34,736 nucleotides of DNA. Origin: a virus. Below the pieces are notes generated by a model, which saw nothing but the letters and a program-made list of their open reading frames with translations, was not told the origin of the DNA and did no database searches. Positions within the stretch are counted from its first letter, which is position 1. Each line of letters starts with the position of its first letter. Made by a program: the position numbers and the translations under genes. The stretch lies in the IMG/VR virus record IMGVR_UViG_3300035698_004930, positions 1-34,736 of that record; one strand, written 5' to 3'. Shown here piece by piece: positions 8,010 through 16,203 of this stretch.

Positions 8010-9691
8010 TAATAAGCCTCCGCATCATCGAATTGCTCGATTGCATTTGTAATTTGGCTGTTTAGATTTTCACCAATGGCGCTGGCTACACCTGCGGCAT
8101 CAGTCGCTTGTGTGTTGACAGTTGTTGATCCTACATTGAAATTATTTGTTCTACTTGAAGATTGCTGACTATTAACAATCGACGCGCTCGTTTGCCCGTT
8201 CAGCGGATTTCTATCAATAGTGCCGCTTATAGTTAGCGCTTTATTTAAGTTTGAATTTATCTCATTATCGCCGAATCCAAAAAGTGCACTCGTATCTTTA
8301 AACATCTCATCTATAGAAAATTCGGGCATTGAGCCTGCAAGCTCTTTAAATAATTCTTTTGTTGTCTCAATAGGCGACACAATAAAATCAAGTATTTTTG
8401 CTATTCCCGACCCCAATAAATTAAACGCTTTTAGAATAAAGTCGACAGCGCTGTTTGCAGTATCTCCAAATCCCGTAAGCGTCGCGCCCATATCTCCAAA
8501 AATATAAGCTAATACATCGCCTAAAATATCAGCTGCATTCTCCATGTTTTTAAACATTTCTTTGCTGTATTCAGATAGTTTTTTCAATGCTTTCTTGACA
8601 GTATCAGAAACACCATCAACTAGCCTACCAAACCACTCATATTTTTTTGCTAAGTCGCCAATATATGACTCTTGCCCGCCGATATATGCAACAACATCCT
8701 CATACAATAAAGCAAATGCAATACCAACACCCGCGACTATTGCAGTGATTAATAAAAATGGTGCCAATAATAACCACGTTGCTATTGCTGCGCTAGTGAC
8801 GGCAGGAAGATATGCGGCAGTTATAACGCCAGCAATAGCAACAAAAAACTCAGTTACCGCCGTTTTATTATTCCCTGCCCACTCAGACACAGACGCAAAT
8901 CCGTCCAACATAGTTGTGAGCATGGGTAAAATAGTTGTTCCGACCGCGGTGTATAGATGAAGAAATGATTGCTGACTGTCTGCCATAGCATCATTAAAAT
9001 CAGCAGCGGCAGCAGCATCTTCTTTTGTTGCGACACCTAATGATTTTTGTTTTTGCACTAATTCATCAACAGCGACGCGCCCTTGCTGCAACAATAATAT
9101 TGTGCCTTGGTCAAGACCTAGTTTTTTTCCAAACGCGAAAGACTCGACGCGGCTTAATTTTTGAAATGACCCCGCTAATTCTGGCAATAACTCGAACGCG
9201 CTTTTAACTCTTCCGCCTGCTGCAACCGCCTCAATTCCAAGACGTGCGAATACCTCTGAAGCATCGCCACCGCCCGTCAGACTTATATCTGTTAATTTAT
9301 CAGTTAGGCTTTCAAGCGTACCTCGGAATGCTGAAGCAGAACCTCCCGATCTTTTGACAGCTTCGCCCCATGCTCCGACCTCTTCGATTGAGTGCCCTGT
9401 GACCTCTGAGAACTTACCTATTCCATCGGTTGCCAATGCTTGCGAAGTAATACCCGCAAATAATCCAGTTACAACAACTAAACCGGCGGCAACAGAAACT
9501 AAGTTTTCTGATAAACCGAAAAAGTCATCAGAGGTATTATCTACAGAAGAGCCTAATTCATCAAACGAACCAGCAGTTTCATTTGCTGTACTTTCTGCGC
9601 TGGATAGACTCTTATCTACTTCATCAATTTCGCGCTTAGCTTTATCTGCATCAGTTTCAAATAAGATACCGAAAGTGGTTAGTAAACTCAT
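8009..9691 (-). CDS. Tail tape measure protein
   Basis: 560 residues, short for this role, implying a short tail. The N-terminus (MSLLTTFGILFETDADKAKREIDEVDKSL) opens a helical/coiled segment. Two hydrophobic regions (about 65-85 and about 295-330, with WLLLAPFLLITAIVAGVGIA) are typical of tape measure proteins that insert into the inner membrane. The C-terminus is Ser/Thr/Asn-rich. Its ATG overlaps the TGA of the frameshifted chaperone product upstream, the classical arrangement of tail chaperone followed by tape measure. Confidence 0.88.
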   Translation of the reverse strand: MSLLTTFGILFETDADKAKREIDEVDKSLSSAESTANETAGSFDELGSSVDNTSDDFFGLSENLVSVAAGLVVVTGLFAGITSQALATDGIGKFSEVTGHSIEEVGAWGEAVKRSGGSASAFRGTLESLTDKLTDISLTGGGDASEVFARLGIEAVAAGGRVKSAFELLPELAGSFQKLSRVESFAFGKKLGLDQGTILLLQQGRVAVDELVQKQKSLGVATKEDAAAAADFNDAMADSQQSFLHLYTAVGTTILPMLTTMLDGFASVSEWAGNNKTAVTEFFVAIAGVITAAYLPAVTSAAIATWLLLAPFLLITAIVAGVGIAFALLYEDVVAYIGGQESYIGDLAKKYEWFGRLVDGVSDTVKKALKKLSEYSKEMFKNMENAADILGDVLAYIFGDMGATLTGFGDTANSAVDFILKAFNLLGSGIAKILDFIVSPIETTKELFKELAGSMPEFSIDEMFKDTSALFGFGDNEINSNLNKALTISGTIDRNPLNGQTSASIVNSQQSSSRTNNFNVGSTTVNTQATDAAGVASAIGENLNSQITNAIEQFDDAEAY

Positions 9692-10256
9692 TTTTTAACC
9701 TTCTTTTTTTGATATTCCATGGCTAAATACTCGTTGATTTTCGGTATCATAATGCACTCATACATATTAAGCGCATCTTCGTAGTCGTAAACAGTTCTTA
9801 ACTCAATTAAACTTGCTTGTTTTTCGCTGACAATTGCCCCGATAAGCGATTCAACATTGACATAATTCGATCTGGGAGCGTCTGATTGAATTTGGCTAAT
9901 GCGTTTGATAGCTTTTCGGGGCTGAAAAAATTTGTATTATATTTCACCATTTCTAGCTCAATCTTTACAAGCATCTCCCAGTCTTCAACGTGAGCGTTTA
10001 AAATAACATCATTATCAAGCCTAATCCAAGAGCCATCTGGGGCTTTTACGTCAACATAAGACATTAACATTTTCATTAATTTCTCATTTGATTTGTAATC
10101 GCCAATTTTTGGCATGGCTGTAGGCATGTATTGTGTGAATATTTCACGGCCTCGCGTAGCTGGAACGCGGGAAATTCTAAACTCCTTCTCTCCGTCATCG
10201 ATTGATTTTATCGTGACCTCGAGGGGTTTTATTTGGGGTAAAGCTTGAGCTGGCAT
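9688..10256 (-). CDS. Tail assembly chaperone, -1 frameshift fusion product
   Basis: Residues 1-111 come from the zero frame of the short chaperone. At T TTT TTC (9930-9924) the ribosome would slip to the -1 frame, which then stays open for 78 codons (starting QPRKAIKRIS, containing YDYEDALNMYECIMIPKINE) to TGA 9690-9688, overlapping the tape measure ATG. The -1 frame has a TAA just upstream of the slip site and none after it, so its open stretch begins where a shift is expected. The result is a fusion of about 189 residues equivalent to lambda gpGT or P2 gpE+E', which guides tape measure and tube assembly. Confidence 0.82.
9807..10256 (-). CDS. Tail assembly chaperone, unshifted short form
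   Basis: 149 residues (MPAQALPQIKPLEVTIKSID...), ending at TAA after KNKQV. AAAAAGGTG lies before the ATG. It lies between tail tube and tape measure, the fixed place of the G-like chaperone in tailed phages. It is the major product if frameshifting is a minority event, and is not expected in the virion. The last 38 residues are replaced in the frameshifted form. Confidence 0.8.
   Translation of the reverse strand: MPAQALPQIKPLEVTIKSIDDGEKEFRISRVPATRGREIFTQYMPTAMPKIGDYKSNEKLMKMLMSYVDVKAPDGSWIRLDNDVILNAHVEDWEMLVKIELEMVKYNTNFFSPEKLSNALAKFNQTLPDRIMSMLNRLSGQLSAKNKQV
9924..9930 (-). promoter_or_regulatory. Slippery heptamer T TTT TTC for -1 frameshifting
   Basis: Read on the minus strand, in zero-frame phase, the codons are AAT TTT TTC (Asn-Phe-Phe), which fits the X XXY YYZ rule; after slipping both tRNAs re-pair on TTT TTT. 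P2-type phages use the near-identical T TTT TTG at the same place. A downstream stimulatory structure was not established. Confidence 0.8.
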
Positions 10257-10287
10257 AATGCACCTTTTTTATATTAGCACCGTAGAA

Positions 10288-10348
10288 TTAATCACTAACA
10301 AAGTCCGGTGCGACTCTTTCGGCTCATGATTGCCTAGTCAGTAATTAA
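10288..10348 (-). other. Predicted branched RNA structure between tube and chaperone genes
   Basis: In a 95-base gap of an otherwise tightly packed operon, TTAATTACTGAC (minus strand, from 10348) can pair over 12 positions, two of them G-U, with GTTAGTGATTAA (ending 10288). Inside are two small hairpins, GGC/GCC (10321-10334) and an AGTC/GACT stem (10300-10319). There is no U-run, so a terminator is unlikely. It could protect mRNA ends or set the tube-to-chaperone expression ratio. Seen by eye only. Confidence 0.4.
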
Positions 10349-10351
10349 TTT

Positions 10352-10822
10352 TTAAATATTCTTCGCTGAATCTGGTGATGGTGTATACAGCATTTTAGCA
10401 AATCGTAATTTGTATGATGCTGTTTTTAACCTGCCCGCTGAACCCATAGATGTTGCTGGCTTTCCGCCCGTTAGCTTTCCGCCTGTTAGTGTTAGCGTTG
10501 ATCCGTCCGGCGCTATTCTAATGAGCGTTATTTCATCTCGTGCGGGGAGCTTTCCTTTTTCTGCTCTATTCGCTTCAAAAATTATACCCATCGTCAGGTG
10601 ACTTAATGTGTTGGGTATTAGATTTAAATAAACTTCAATTGGCGTTGCTGTCGTCCACGTCACAGCGTCGCCGTTTGTGCCCATAACCATTTCGGCTATT
10701 GTCATTTCTGGCAAATCCATGCCGTCGGCATCATCTGCAAAATGAGTTATAGGCGCGGGGACAGGGACTGTGTTGCTTGCGATTATCTGCGCAATAGTTC
10801 CAAAATTTGATACATCAATCAT
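10352..10822 (-). CDS. Tail tube protein
   Basis: 156 residues directly after the sheath gene, where contractile-tail phages encode the tube subunit. It is beta-rich with a central glycine-rich strand region (STLTLTGGKLTGGKPATSMG) and ends FAKMLYTPSPDSAKNI. The large gap of 95 bases after it and its likely high demand as a major virion protein suggest separate expression control. The identification is mostly positional; I do not see a decisive motif. Confidence 0.7.
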   Translation of the reverse strand: MIDVSNFGTIAQIIASNTVPVPAPITHFADDADGMDLPEMTIAEMVMGTNGDAVTWTTATPIEVYLNLIPNTLSHLTMGIIFEANRAEKGKLPARDEITLIRIAPDGSTLTLTGGKLTGGKPATSMGSAGRLKTASYKLRFAKMLYTPSPDSAKNI

Positions 10823-10833
10823 TTAAATAACTC

Positions 10834-12321
10834 CTAAATTAATATGTGACGGCCTTTGATACTATCGACCGCATCGCGCTTGGCATAAATTAAAGTGTAA
10901 TCAAGAAAGTACTCAGTTACAGCGTTGTTTGTTTCTTCACCGATATCAACAGCAAACCAATAACCTTTGCTCGCAACGTCAAAATGAACATCGTCTCGGC
11001 CAGAGATTTGATTGATATATTGAATCTGGGTAGTTGTTAATTTTTTACCTTTAGATATCGAACCGTTAACTAAAGCTTTTGCGACAGTTGCAGCAACATA
11101 AGCAGACCCAATGGCCTTACCATTATCATCAGCCGAGACAATCGGCATAGCTAAAAACATGTTTAAGAATTCTGCTTTTAAATCAGCTTTTAACCATTGC
11201 TCGTTAGCGTAAACACCCATTTTTTTAGGCGCTGTTGATCCGCCCATTAATGTGCCACGCTGATAAAAACTAATCTGTGCGCCAGCTTCTTGAGTTTGGC
11301 CATAATAATTAATTCTAATCAAATCAAGGTTATTTGATTCAGTTGTTGTTGTGACTGTCGGAGTTAATCGACCATCCTGAACATACATATAATTTGCTGC
11401 CGCTGCCGACTTACTAAAATTTTGACTAGCAAGCAAAGCACACGGGAGCATTTCTGGATATTCATCAACGTTAGCCGCGTCGTATAATGTAACGCCAGTT
11501 CCCGCATAACCAACCAATGCATCATAATAATCTTGTGCATCTGCTAATAAAACAGGGACATGATATTGGAATTCTACGTTTCTTGTGTTATTCCATATTG
11601 CCGATTCCTCGACTTGTGCAATTGATAATGTATTAATAAACAAATACGAACCGAAGTCATTAGTTAATTCTGTTGAGCTTGCTAATACATCAGTTACAGA
11701 TTGAGCTGTTATTCCGTCGCTAAACACGGCAGTCGATTCCCAGCCGATTGGGCCAAGCACAGCAGCTAGTCCAGAAATTGCAATAGTTCCATCGGCCGTG
11801 CCATTTGTGTCAAGAATAAATTGCGTTTTTAGCTCATTATAAACAACTGTAGCAGCTGCGAAGGTTCCACTCTCTGCTTGTATTTTTGTTTGAAGCTCAG
11901 ACGCAACATCTGAATAACTAGCGTCTGCACTAAAATCAACAACGATGTCTGCACCAACACCGGCAAGCGTTATTTTTATCGCTCCCGCCGTGATGGCGTT
12001 TAAATCTGCAAGTGTTCCAGCTTTTGCACCAAATACCTGCGCCGAAGTATCGGCTTCTGCCCACCTTGCAAAGTTTATATTTTTTGGTGATGTGATGGCT
12101 TTTGACACAAAGCCATAATAAAACAAAGCTCTTTTGTGCTCTTTTGAGCCTGACCCAAAATAATCTAGGACAGAGCCGGGATCGCTAAACTTTAAAACCG
12201 ATTTTGTCGGCACTAGTTCGTTTGTTGTGAAGATTCGGTTTAGTAGTTCGCGCGCGCTAACAGCAGCAGCACCGCCAACTCCTGATGTTATTTGTACATA
12301 TTTATTTGAATTAATAGCCAT
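10834..12321 (-). CDS. Tail sheath protein (DUF3383-like)
   Basis: 495 residues, the usual length for the DUF3383 sheath family of small myophages. The N-terminus MAINSNKYVQITSGVGGAAA and the segments GSVLDYFGSGSKEHKRALFYYGFV and FLNMFLAMPIVSADDNGKAIGSAY are characteristic; the C-terminus (VTEYFLDYTLIYAKRDAVDSIKGRH) is typical of the domain that links subunits. It surrounds the tube and contracts at infection. Its presence defines a contractile tail. Confidence 0.9.
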   Translation of the reverse strand: MAINSNKYVQITSGVGGAAAVSARELLNRIFTTNELVPTKSVLKFSDPGSVLDYFGSGSKEHKRALFYYGFVSKAITSPKNINFARWAEADTSAQVFGAKAGTLADLNAITAGAIKITLAGVGADIVVDFSADASYSDVASELQTKIQAESGTFAAATVVYNELKTQFILDTNGTADGTIAISGLAAVLGPIGWESTAVFSDGITAQSVTDVLASSTELTNDFGSYLFINTLSIAQVEESAIWNNTRNVEFQYHVPVLLADAQDYYDALVGYAGTGVTLYDAANVDEYPEMLPCALLASQNFSKSAAAANYMYVQDGRLTPTVTTTTESNNLDLIRINYYGQTQEAGAQISFYQRGTLMGGSTAPKKMGVYANEQWLKADLKAEFLNMFLAMPIVSADDNGKAIGSAYVAATVAKALVNGSISKGKKLTTTQIQYINQISGRDDVHFDVASKGYWFAVDIGEETNNAVTEYFLDYTLIYAKRDAVDSIKGRHILI

Positions 12322-12324
12322 AGT

Positions 12325-12843
12325 TTATATGCCGTGTAAGTTACTGTTAACCCCTTCGATCGGAGGAACTTCTTTTTCATACTCATGCTGATATGTTAAT
12401 GTTAGATCAAAAGATGGTGAAGATTCATTCCTGTCCTTATCGTTTATAAAATAACTTGGTCTAACATCTGTTATACGCTCTATATTAACACCGTTTGATC
12501 TTAAATTCCTTACCGCGTCATAGCTTTGCAATAAATCAGCCGCAGCCGTTAAAATATCCGAAGCTGTCAAGCTATTAATGTCGGACGGGTCTTGTTGAGC
12601 TAGTGCGTCAAATTGAAATGATGCGCGTTTAAAATACTGCTGTGTTCTTTTAGTGCCAGCATATTTAAAGCCTGTTCCTATTTGTGGGTTCGTGACTTTA
12701 TGAATAAAAATACGGCGCTGATTCGATTTAGACTGTTGGGTTGGCTGATAAGACTGTTTAATTTTTACATCAGACAACCCATAAAGGTTTAATTGCGATT
12801 TTAATTCACTAATAATAACTTTCAATACATCGTTATCAAGCAT
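12325..12843 (-). CDS. Tail terminator/neck protein
   Basis: 172 residues immediately before the sheath gene. The start LDNDVLKVIISELKSQLNLYGLSDVKIKQSYQ and the segment FIHKVTNPQIGTGFKYAGT, together with DLTLTYQHEYEKEVPP near the end, fit phage tail-terminator-like proteins in this gene position. It overlaps the preceding gene by 8 bases. The role as the cap of the tail tube is inferred from gene order. Confidence 0.6.
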   Translation of the reverse strand: MLDNDVLKVIISELKSQLNLYGLSDVKIKQSYQPTQQSKSNQRRIFIHKVTNPQIGTGFKYAGTKRTQQYFKRASFQFDALAQQDPSDINSLTASDILTAAADLLQSYDAVRNLRSNGVNIERITDVRPSYFINDKDRNESSPSFDLTLTYQHEYEKEVPPIEGVNSNLHGI

Positions 12844-13207
12844 CGCTTATTCTCACGCATAAGACGCTATTCCATCCGCCTGACTCTGACCAATCGAAAT
12901 TAGGTAGTGCTTTATATTTTCCACCATTAAAAATTATTTGGTCTGCGTTATCATCTCGGTTTAATACGTCGATTAATTCAACATCCCATATCTGAATGTA
13001 AATTTTAGAGAAATCTAAGAATAAGTTTTTATATTCTGATCTCGATACTGGCTGAACGCTTCCGCTTCTAGATTCTGGAGCGCCGTAAACATCAATATCA
13101 TAGCCTATCTCGTTTTCAGATTTAGATAGCCATTTTAATATTTGATAATCTTGCTTTCCAATCACTGATTGAGTCGCAGCAAGTAAGTTAAACCCGAAAT
13201 TACTCAT
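12836..13207 (-). CDS. Head-tail connector region protein
   Basis: 123 residues, beta-rich, beginning MSNFGFNLLAATQSVIGKQD. It lies between the gp10-like tail completion protein and the tail terminator, a position normally filled by a neck protein. The pattern ENEIGYDIDVYGAPESRSGSVQPV looks like phage collar proteins seen next to DUF3383 sheaths. It overlaps both neighbours (4 and 8 bases). Confidence 0.55.
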   Translation of the reverse strand: MSNFGFNLLAATQSVIGKQDYQILKWLSKSENEIGYDIDVYGAPESRSGSVQPVSRSEYKNLFLDFSKIYIQIWDVELIDVLNRDDNADQIIFNGGKYKALPNFDWSESGGWNSVLCVRISDA

Positions 13208-13689
13208 GATACTAACTCATAAGTGATTGTATTAATCATAACAGCTTCTTCAACAAGTGGTTTATCCAAGCTTCCAATAGTCTTGCCGTTAGCCTTTTTT
13301 GATAGCCTTGCGTCAATCGTTGACTGTTGGAGCGCGGCAAAATTACCTGTCGCTATTTCGTTTTTAATATCCGCTGAAGACTTTAAGCCTAATCCGTTTA
13401 ATACATTATCAATTGTATGGCTGCCTTTAATTACAGCCTCGGCTCCTTGATCTACTATTCCCGCCCATTCGCTAGATTTTGATTCTATCGTGTTTCTTAA
13501 AAAAGGTCGCGGCTGTATTCGTTTTGAAGGATCGCCATATTCATTTTTTGCAGCAACACCAGCAACTGTCGTTCCGTCGTCATATTTTGCAGACTCGAAC
13601 CAACCTACTTGAACTTTTTTATTGCTCGCATTGCCAATAATATCGCTCAATGCAGCTAATGCTGTACGATCAACATTGACGCGAGCCAT
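13204..13689 (-). CDS. HK97 gp10-like neck/tail completion protein
   Basis: 161 residues. Typical features are VQVGWFESAKYDDGTTVAGVAAKNEYGD followed by IQPRPFLRNTIESKSSEW, the signature order of gp10-type proteins, and a C-terminal helix-rich half ending DKPLVEEAVMINTITYELVS. It completes the neck between connector and tail. It starts at the base where the DUF4054 gene ends. Confidence 0.75.
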   Translation of the reverse strand: MARVNVDRTALAALSDIIGNASNKKVQVGWFESAKYDDGTTVAGVAAKNEYGDPSKRIQPRPFLRNTIESKSSEWAGIVDQGAEAVIKGSHTIDNVLNGLGLKSSADIKNEIATGNFAALQQSTIDARLSKKANGKTIGSLDKPLVEEAVMINTITYELVS

Positions 13690-14117
13690 TAAAAGCCACC
13701 GCCAATTTTTCTAAATCCCCTGCGCTCTTCACTTCCACCGATATAAAACCCGCCAGCACTTGCAGCGCTTAGCATCGATAAAAGCTGAATTCCGTACGGT
13801 GTTGAACTAAACCAATAATTCCACGTATCAGAATTTGGCGGCTCTGATAGCGAAACAGATACACTTCCCTCAGAGGCTGAAGTGACTATTTGAGTTGGCC
13901 TACCTGAGTTGATCGAATCTTGAATATAAAGCAAATGAGCGAGCATTAGTTGAAGCGCGTATTCTCTGCATTCTTCAACTAATGTACAGTCATTATCATC
14001 AATATAGCATTTACCAACAGCATACTGAGCATTTAAGCGCGTATCAGTATAATCAGTAGCATTAGAGTAAATCGTAAAATTTATTCTAAATGATGTTATA
14101 TCGAGAGGAATAGACAT
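13689..14117 (-). CDS. Head-tail adaptor (DUF4054-like)
   Basis: 142 residues. The helical segment ECREYALQLMLAHLLYIQ and the C-terminal STPYGIQLLSMLSAASAGGFYIGGS are typical of DUF4054 adaptors that bind below the portal. It ends with GFRKIGGGF. It lies in the usual order capsid, unknown, adaptor, gp10-like. Confidence 0.78.
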   Translation of the reverse strand: MSIPLDITSFRINFTIYSNATDYTDTRLNAQYAVGKCYIDDNDCTLVEECREYALQLMLAHLLYIQDSINSGRPTQIVTSASEGSVSVSLSEPPNSDTWNYWFSSTPYGIQLLSMLSAASAGGFYIGGSEERRGFRKIGGGF

Positions 14118-14133
14118 TATTTATCCCGCGTTT

Positions 14134-14505
14134 CTAATCTTCGCCAGCGCCCACCGAAACAACTGCCTTCGGGTTTTTCTTTTTGAATCCCGCTTCAGTT
14201 ATCTGAGCAGATTTATCCGCTTTTAATTCTGCTTGCTTCTTGCCGATAGAAAAGAAACCTCGGTTAATCTTGCGGTTAAACGATGCGTTTTTTTCTAACT
14301 GCTCAAGTTGATTAGTAGTTACTTCTGTACAAACAGGGTCGCCACATTTTCTAGACTCTTTATTCGCGCCGAACGCAACACCGAATCCGCCGAGAATCGT
14401 AACACTTGATTCAATCGTGTTTTTACCAGAAATATCACCTTCTTTTTTTTCTGCGTACAAAGGGAATACTACATCATTTGATGCTGTGCTATAAATTTTA
14501 GCCAT
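14134..14505 (-). CDS. Capsid-associated protein of unknown function
   Basis: 123 residues (MAKIYSTASNDVVFPLYAEKKEGDIS...), lying between major capsid and adaptor genes. Notable are two cysteines in CGDPVC and a basic, glycine-rich C-terminal half. It could be a head fibre, decoration or connector component. I do not recognise the family. A hairpin and 60-base gap separate it from the capsid gene. Confidence 0.6.
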   Translation of the reverse strand: MAKIYSTASNDVVFPLYAEKKEGDISGKNTIESSVTILGGFGVAFGANKESRKCGDPVCTEVTTNQLEQLEKNASFNRKINRGFFSIGKKQAELKADKSAQITEAGFKKKNPKAVVSVGAGED

Positions 14506-14532
14506 TTTATTTAATACCTTATTTTTTATGAA

Positions 14533-14554
14533 TAGCCCCGTATCGCAGGGGCTA
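14533..14554 (-). other. GC-rich hairpin after the capsid gene
   Basis: TAGCCCC and GGGGCTA form a perfect 7-bp stem 12 bases after the capsid stop. In leftward RNA it is followed by UUCAUAAAAAA, with no U-run, so a pure intrinsic terminator is unlikely. mRNA 3'-end protection or partial attenuation, giving more capsid than downstream product, fits the location. Confidence 0.55.
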
Positions 14555-14565
14555 AATTATATTTG

Positions 14566-15696
14566 TTATACGCCTGTGTAACGAACGATAGCGTAAGGTA
14601 GCGCGCAAAAAACACCAGCAAGCGCTGAAGTATAGCCTTCAGTTGTTCCGCCTTTTGCGTTTTGTGTCGAACCTAAAGCCATCATTTTAGAAGGTACTAT
14701 TTGTGCCATCGGCTGACCGCCTAGTGCTTCGCCTGCGCCATTCACTTTTACAGCTTTTAGATAAAAAACGTTATCACCCGAATCCGCGTCATCGAATTGA
14801 GGGACCACAACGATGTTTATATTCGGGAAGTTCTCTGTTAGCCATTCTTTAACAGTCATGCTATTTGTGAATGACGAATCTGAACGATAAAGCTCACTTT
14901 GAACAGATAGCGCGATTTCCAAATCAATAGCATCAGTAGTGATATCGATATTTCCACCGGCTTGCACGTTAAGCGCATCAATAGCTGTAACTATATCACT
15001 GACTTTTTCAGCAGCAGTTTTAGAAGGAAAAGTAGTGTCTCCCCCTGCACCTGTCGAAACTGTTATATATGATGGCAAATTAGGATCATTTAAAATGCCG
15101 AAAGTTTTGCCAGTGCCCGCATTAAGCCCATTGAACGCTACCTCATTCCTCAATATCTCAAACGATAAAGCAAGAGCTGCTCGCTTCTCACTCATCGGAT
15201 TTATGCCTGTTGCGGCACTGCGAGCATCAGCTAATTTTGCAGATTGAATGCCTTTTTCAAAGCGTAAAATCTGGCGGGTCTCGTATGTTTCATTGAAATC
15301 AGCAAGCGATAAACCGCCATTATCACTATAAAGTGTAGGCGCTCCCAAGTGCTCTAATGTCTTCAAATAAACTTCTTCGTCGTGCCATTGCCCGCCGATA
15401 GCGACCGGCGCAATTTGTTCAGATTTTCGAACAACTGTTAGTGTGTTTATATACCCGGGTAATGCAGACTGTAAAAATTGAATGGGCGTACCATTCGCTG
15501 CGGTAGTAACGGGCTGAACAATACCGGCATCCATTGTGAACGAGCTAGATTTTTGTGAGGCTAAAAAACTATCAGAGAAGCCAACGCCCAGCTTAGCAAG
15601 CTTTTGGGGGTCTTTCGCGACAATATCAATCCCCGCCGAATCCATGACAAATGTCATAGGCTTCTGAACGTGTGTAATTTTTGTAATTTGTGGCAT
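14566..15696 (-). CDS. Major capsid protein (DUF2184-like, HK97 fold)
   Basis: 376 residues. The segments GQWHDEEVYLKTLEHLGAPTLYSDNGG and YETRQILRFEKGIQ, the later GKTFGILNDPNLP, and the C-terminus SALAGVFCALPYAIVRYTGV are typical of the DUF2184 capsid family. It lies after the cement and protease/scaffold genes as expected. No N-terminal scaffold-like delta domain is obvious, consistent with scaffolding being supplied by the upstream protease-linked coiled coil. Confidence 0.88.
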   Translation of the reverse strand: MPQITKITHVQKPMTFVMDSAGIDIVAKDPQKLAKLGVGFSDSFLASQKSSSFTMDAGIVQPVTTAANGTPIQFLQSALPGYINTLTVVRKSEQIAPVAIGGQWHDEEVYLKTLEHLGAPTLYSDNGGLSLADFNETYETRQILRFEKGIQSAKLADARSAATGINPMSEKRAALALSFEILRNEVAFNGLNAGTGKTFGILNDPNLPSYITVSTGAGGDTTFPSKTAAEKVSDIVTAIDALNVQAGGNIDITTDAIDLEIALSVQSELYRSDSSFTNSMTVKEWLTENFPNINIVVVPQFDDADSGDNVFYLKAVKVNGAGEALGGQPMAQIVPSKMMALGSTQNAKGGTTEGYTSALAGVFCALPYAIVRYTGV

Positions 15697-15705
15697 GTTT
15701 AATTC

Positions 15706-16203
15706 CTATGCTGTGGCTACAGTAGAGCCAGATAAATCAAAGTATATTTCTGCTAAACCCGCTGAGCTGTTACGCTTAACTAGCCCACCTGGTAACCTAG
15801 TGGAGCTGGCTGGCGCTGAAGTTGCAGGGGCGACTGACACTAATACACCTGTTGCATCGGTGATATATATAAAATCGCCAATATTCGCAGACCCTGCGAG
15901 AGTCACCCAGAAATATCCGCGCTTTGCAACTTCACACTGAGAGCCATTTTCAAAAAATGTCTTTACTGCTAGTGATGGACGTGAGCCTGTTTTCGGACTT
16001 ACTAATAAGCCAGCTAAATTACCGTTGGCAGCAACACCAACTTCATAATCATTCCCACTTACAGTGTGTACAGCTCGACCTACAACATTATTTGACTCAG
16101 TAGCTGAGTTTAAAATAGAGCCTTCAGCATCTTCAAATCCAGAACGCGAAAATGTACCCGCCATTCCGCTTGCTAAACTATTGTTAGTAATACTTGACTG
16201 CAT
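15706..16203 (-). CDS. Capsid cement/decoration protein
   Basis: 165 residues, almost all beta (QSSITNNSLASGMAGTFSRSG..., VGRAVHTVSGNDYEVGVAANG, PGGLVKRNSSAGLAEIYFDL). Proteins of this look, located just before a DUF2184-type capsid gene, are structural cement proteins that stabilise the shell. It abuts the upstream protease/scaffold gene (shared base). Confidence 0.7.
   Translation of the reverse strand: MQSSITNNSLASGMAGTFSRSGFEDAEGSILNSATESNNVVGRAVHTVSGNDYEVGVAANGNLAGLLVSPKTGSRPSLAVKTFFENGSQCEVAKRGYFWVTLAGSANIGDFIYITDATGVLVSVAPATSAPASSTRLPGGLVKRNSSAGLAEIYFDLSGSTVATA

Noticed and set aside
8544-8960. 138-codon rightward frame opposite the tape measure gene
   Set aside because: No start signal or family pattern; typical shadow of an AT-rich gene. 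Contrast with the HNH antisense frame, which has clear motifs.
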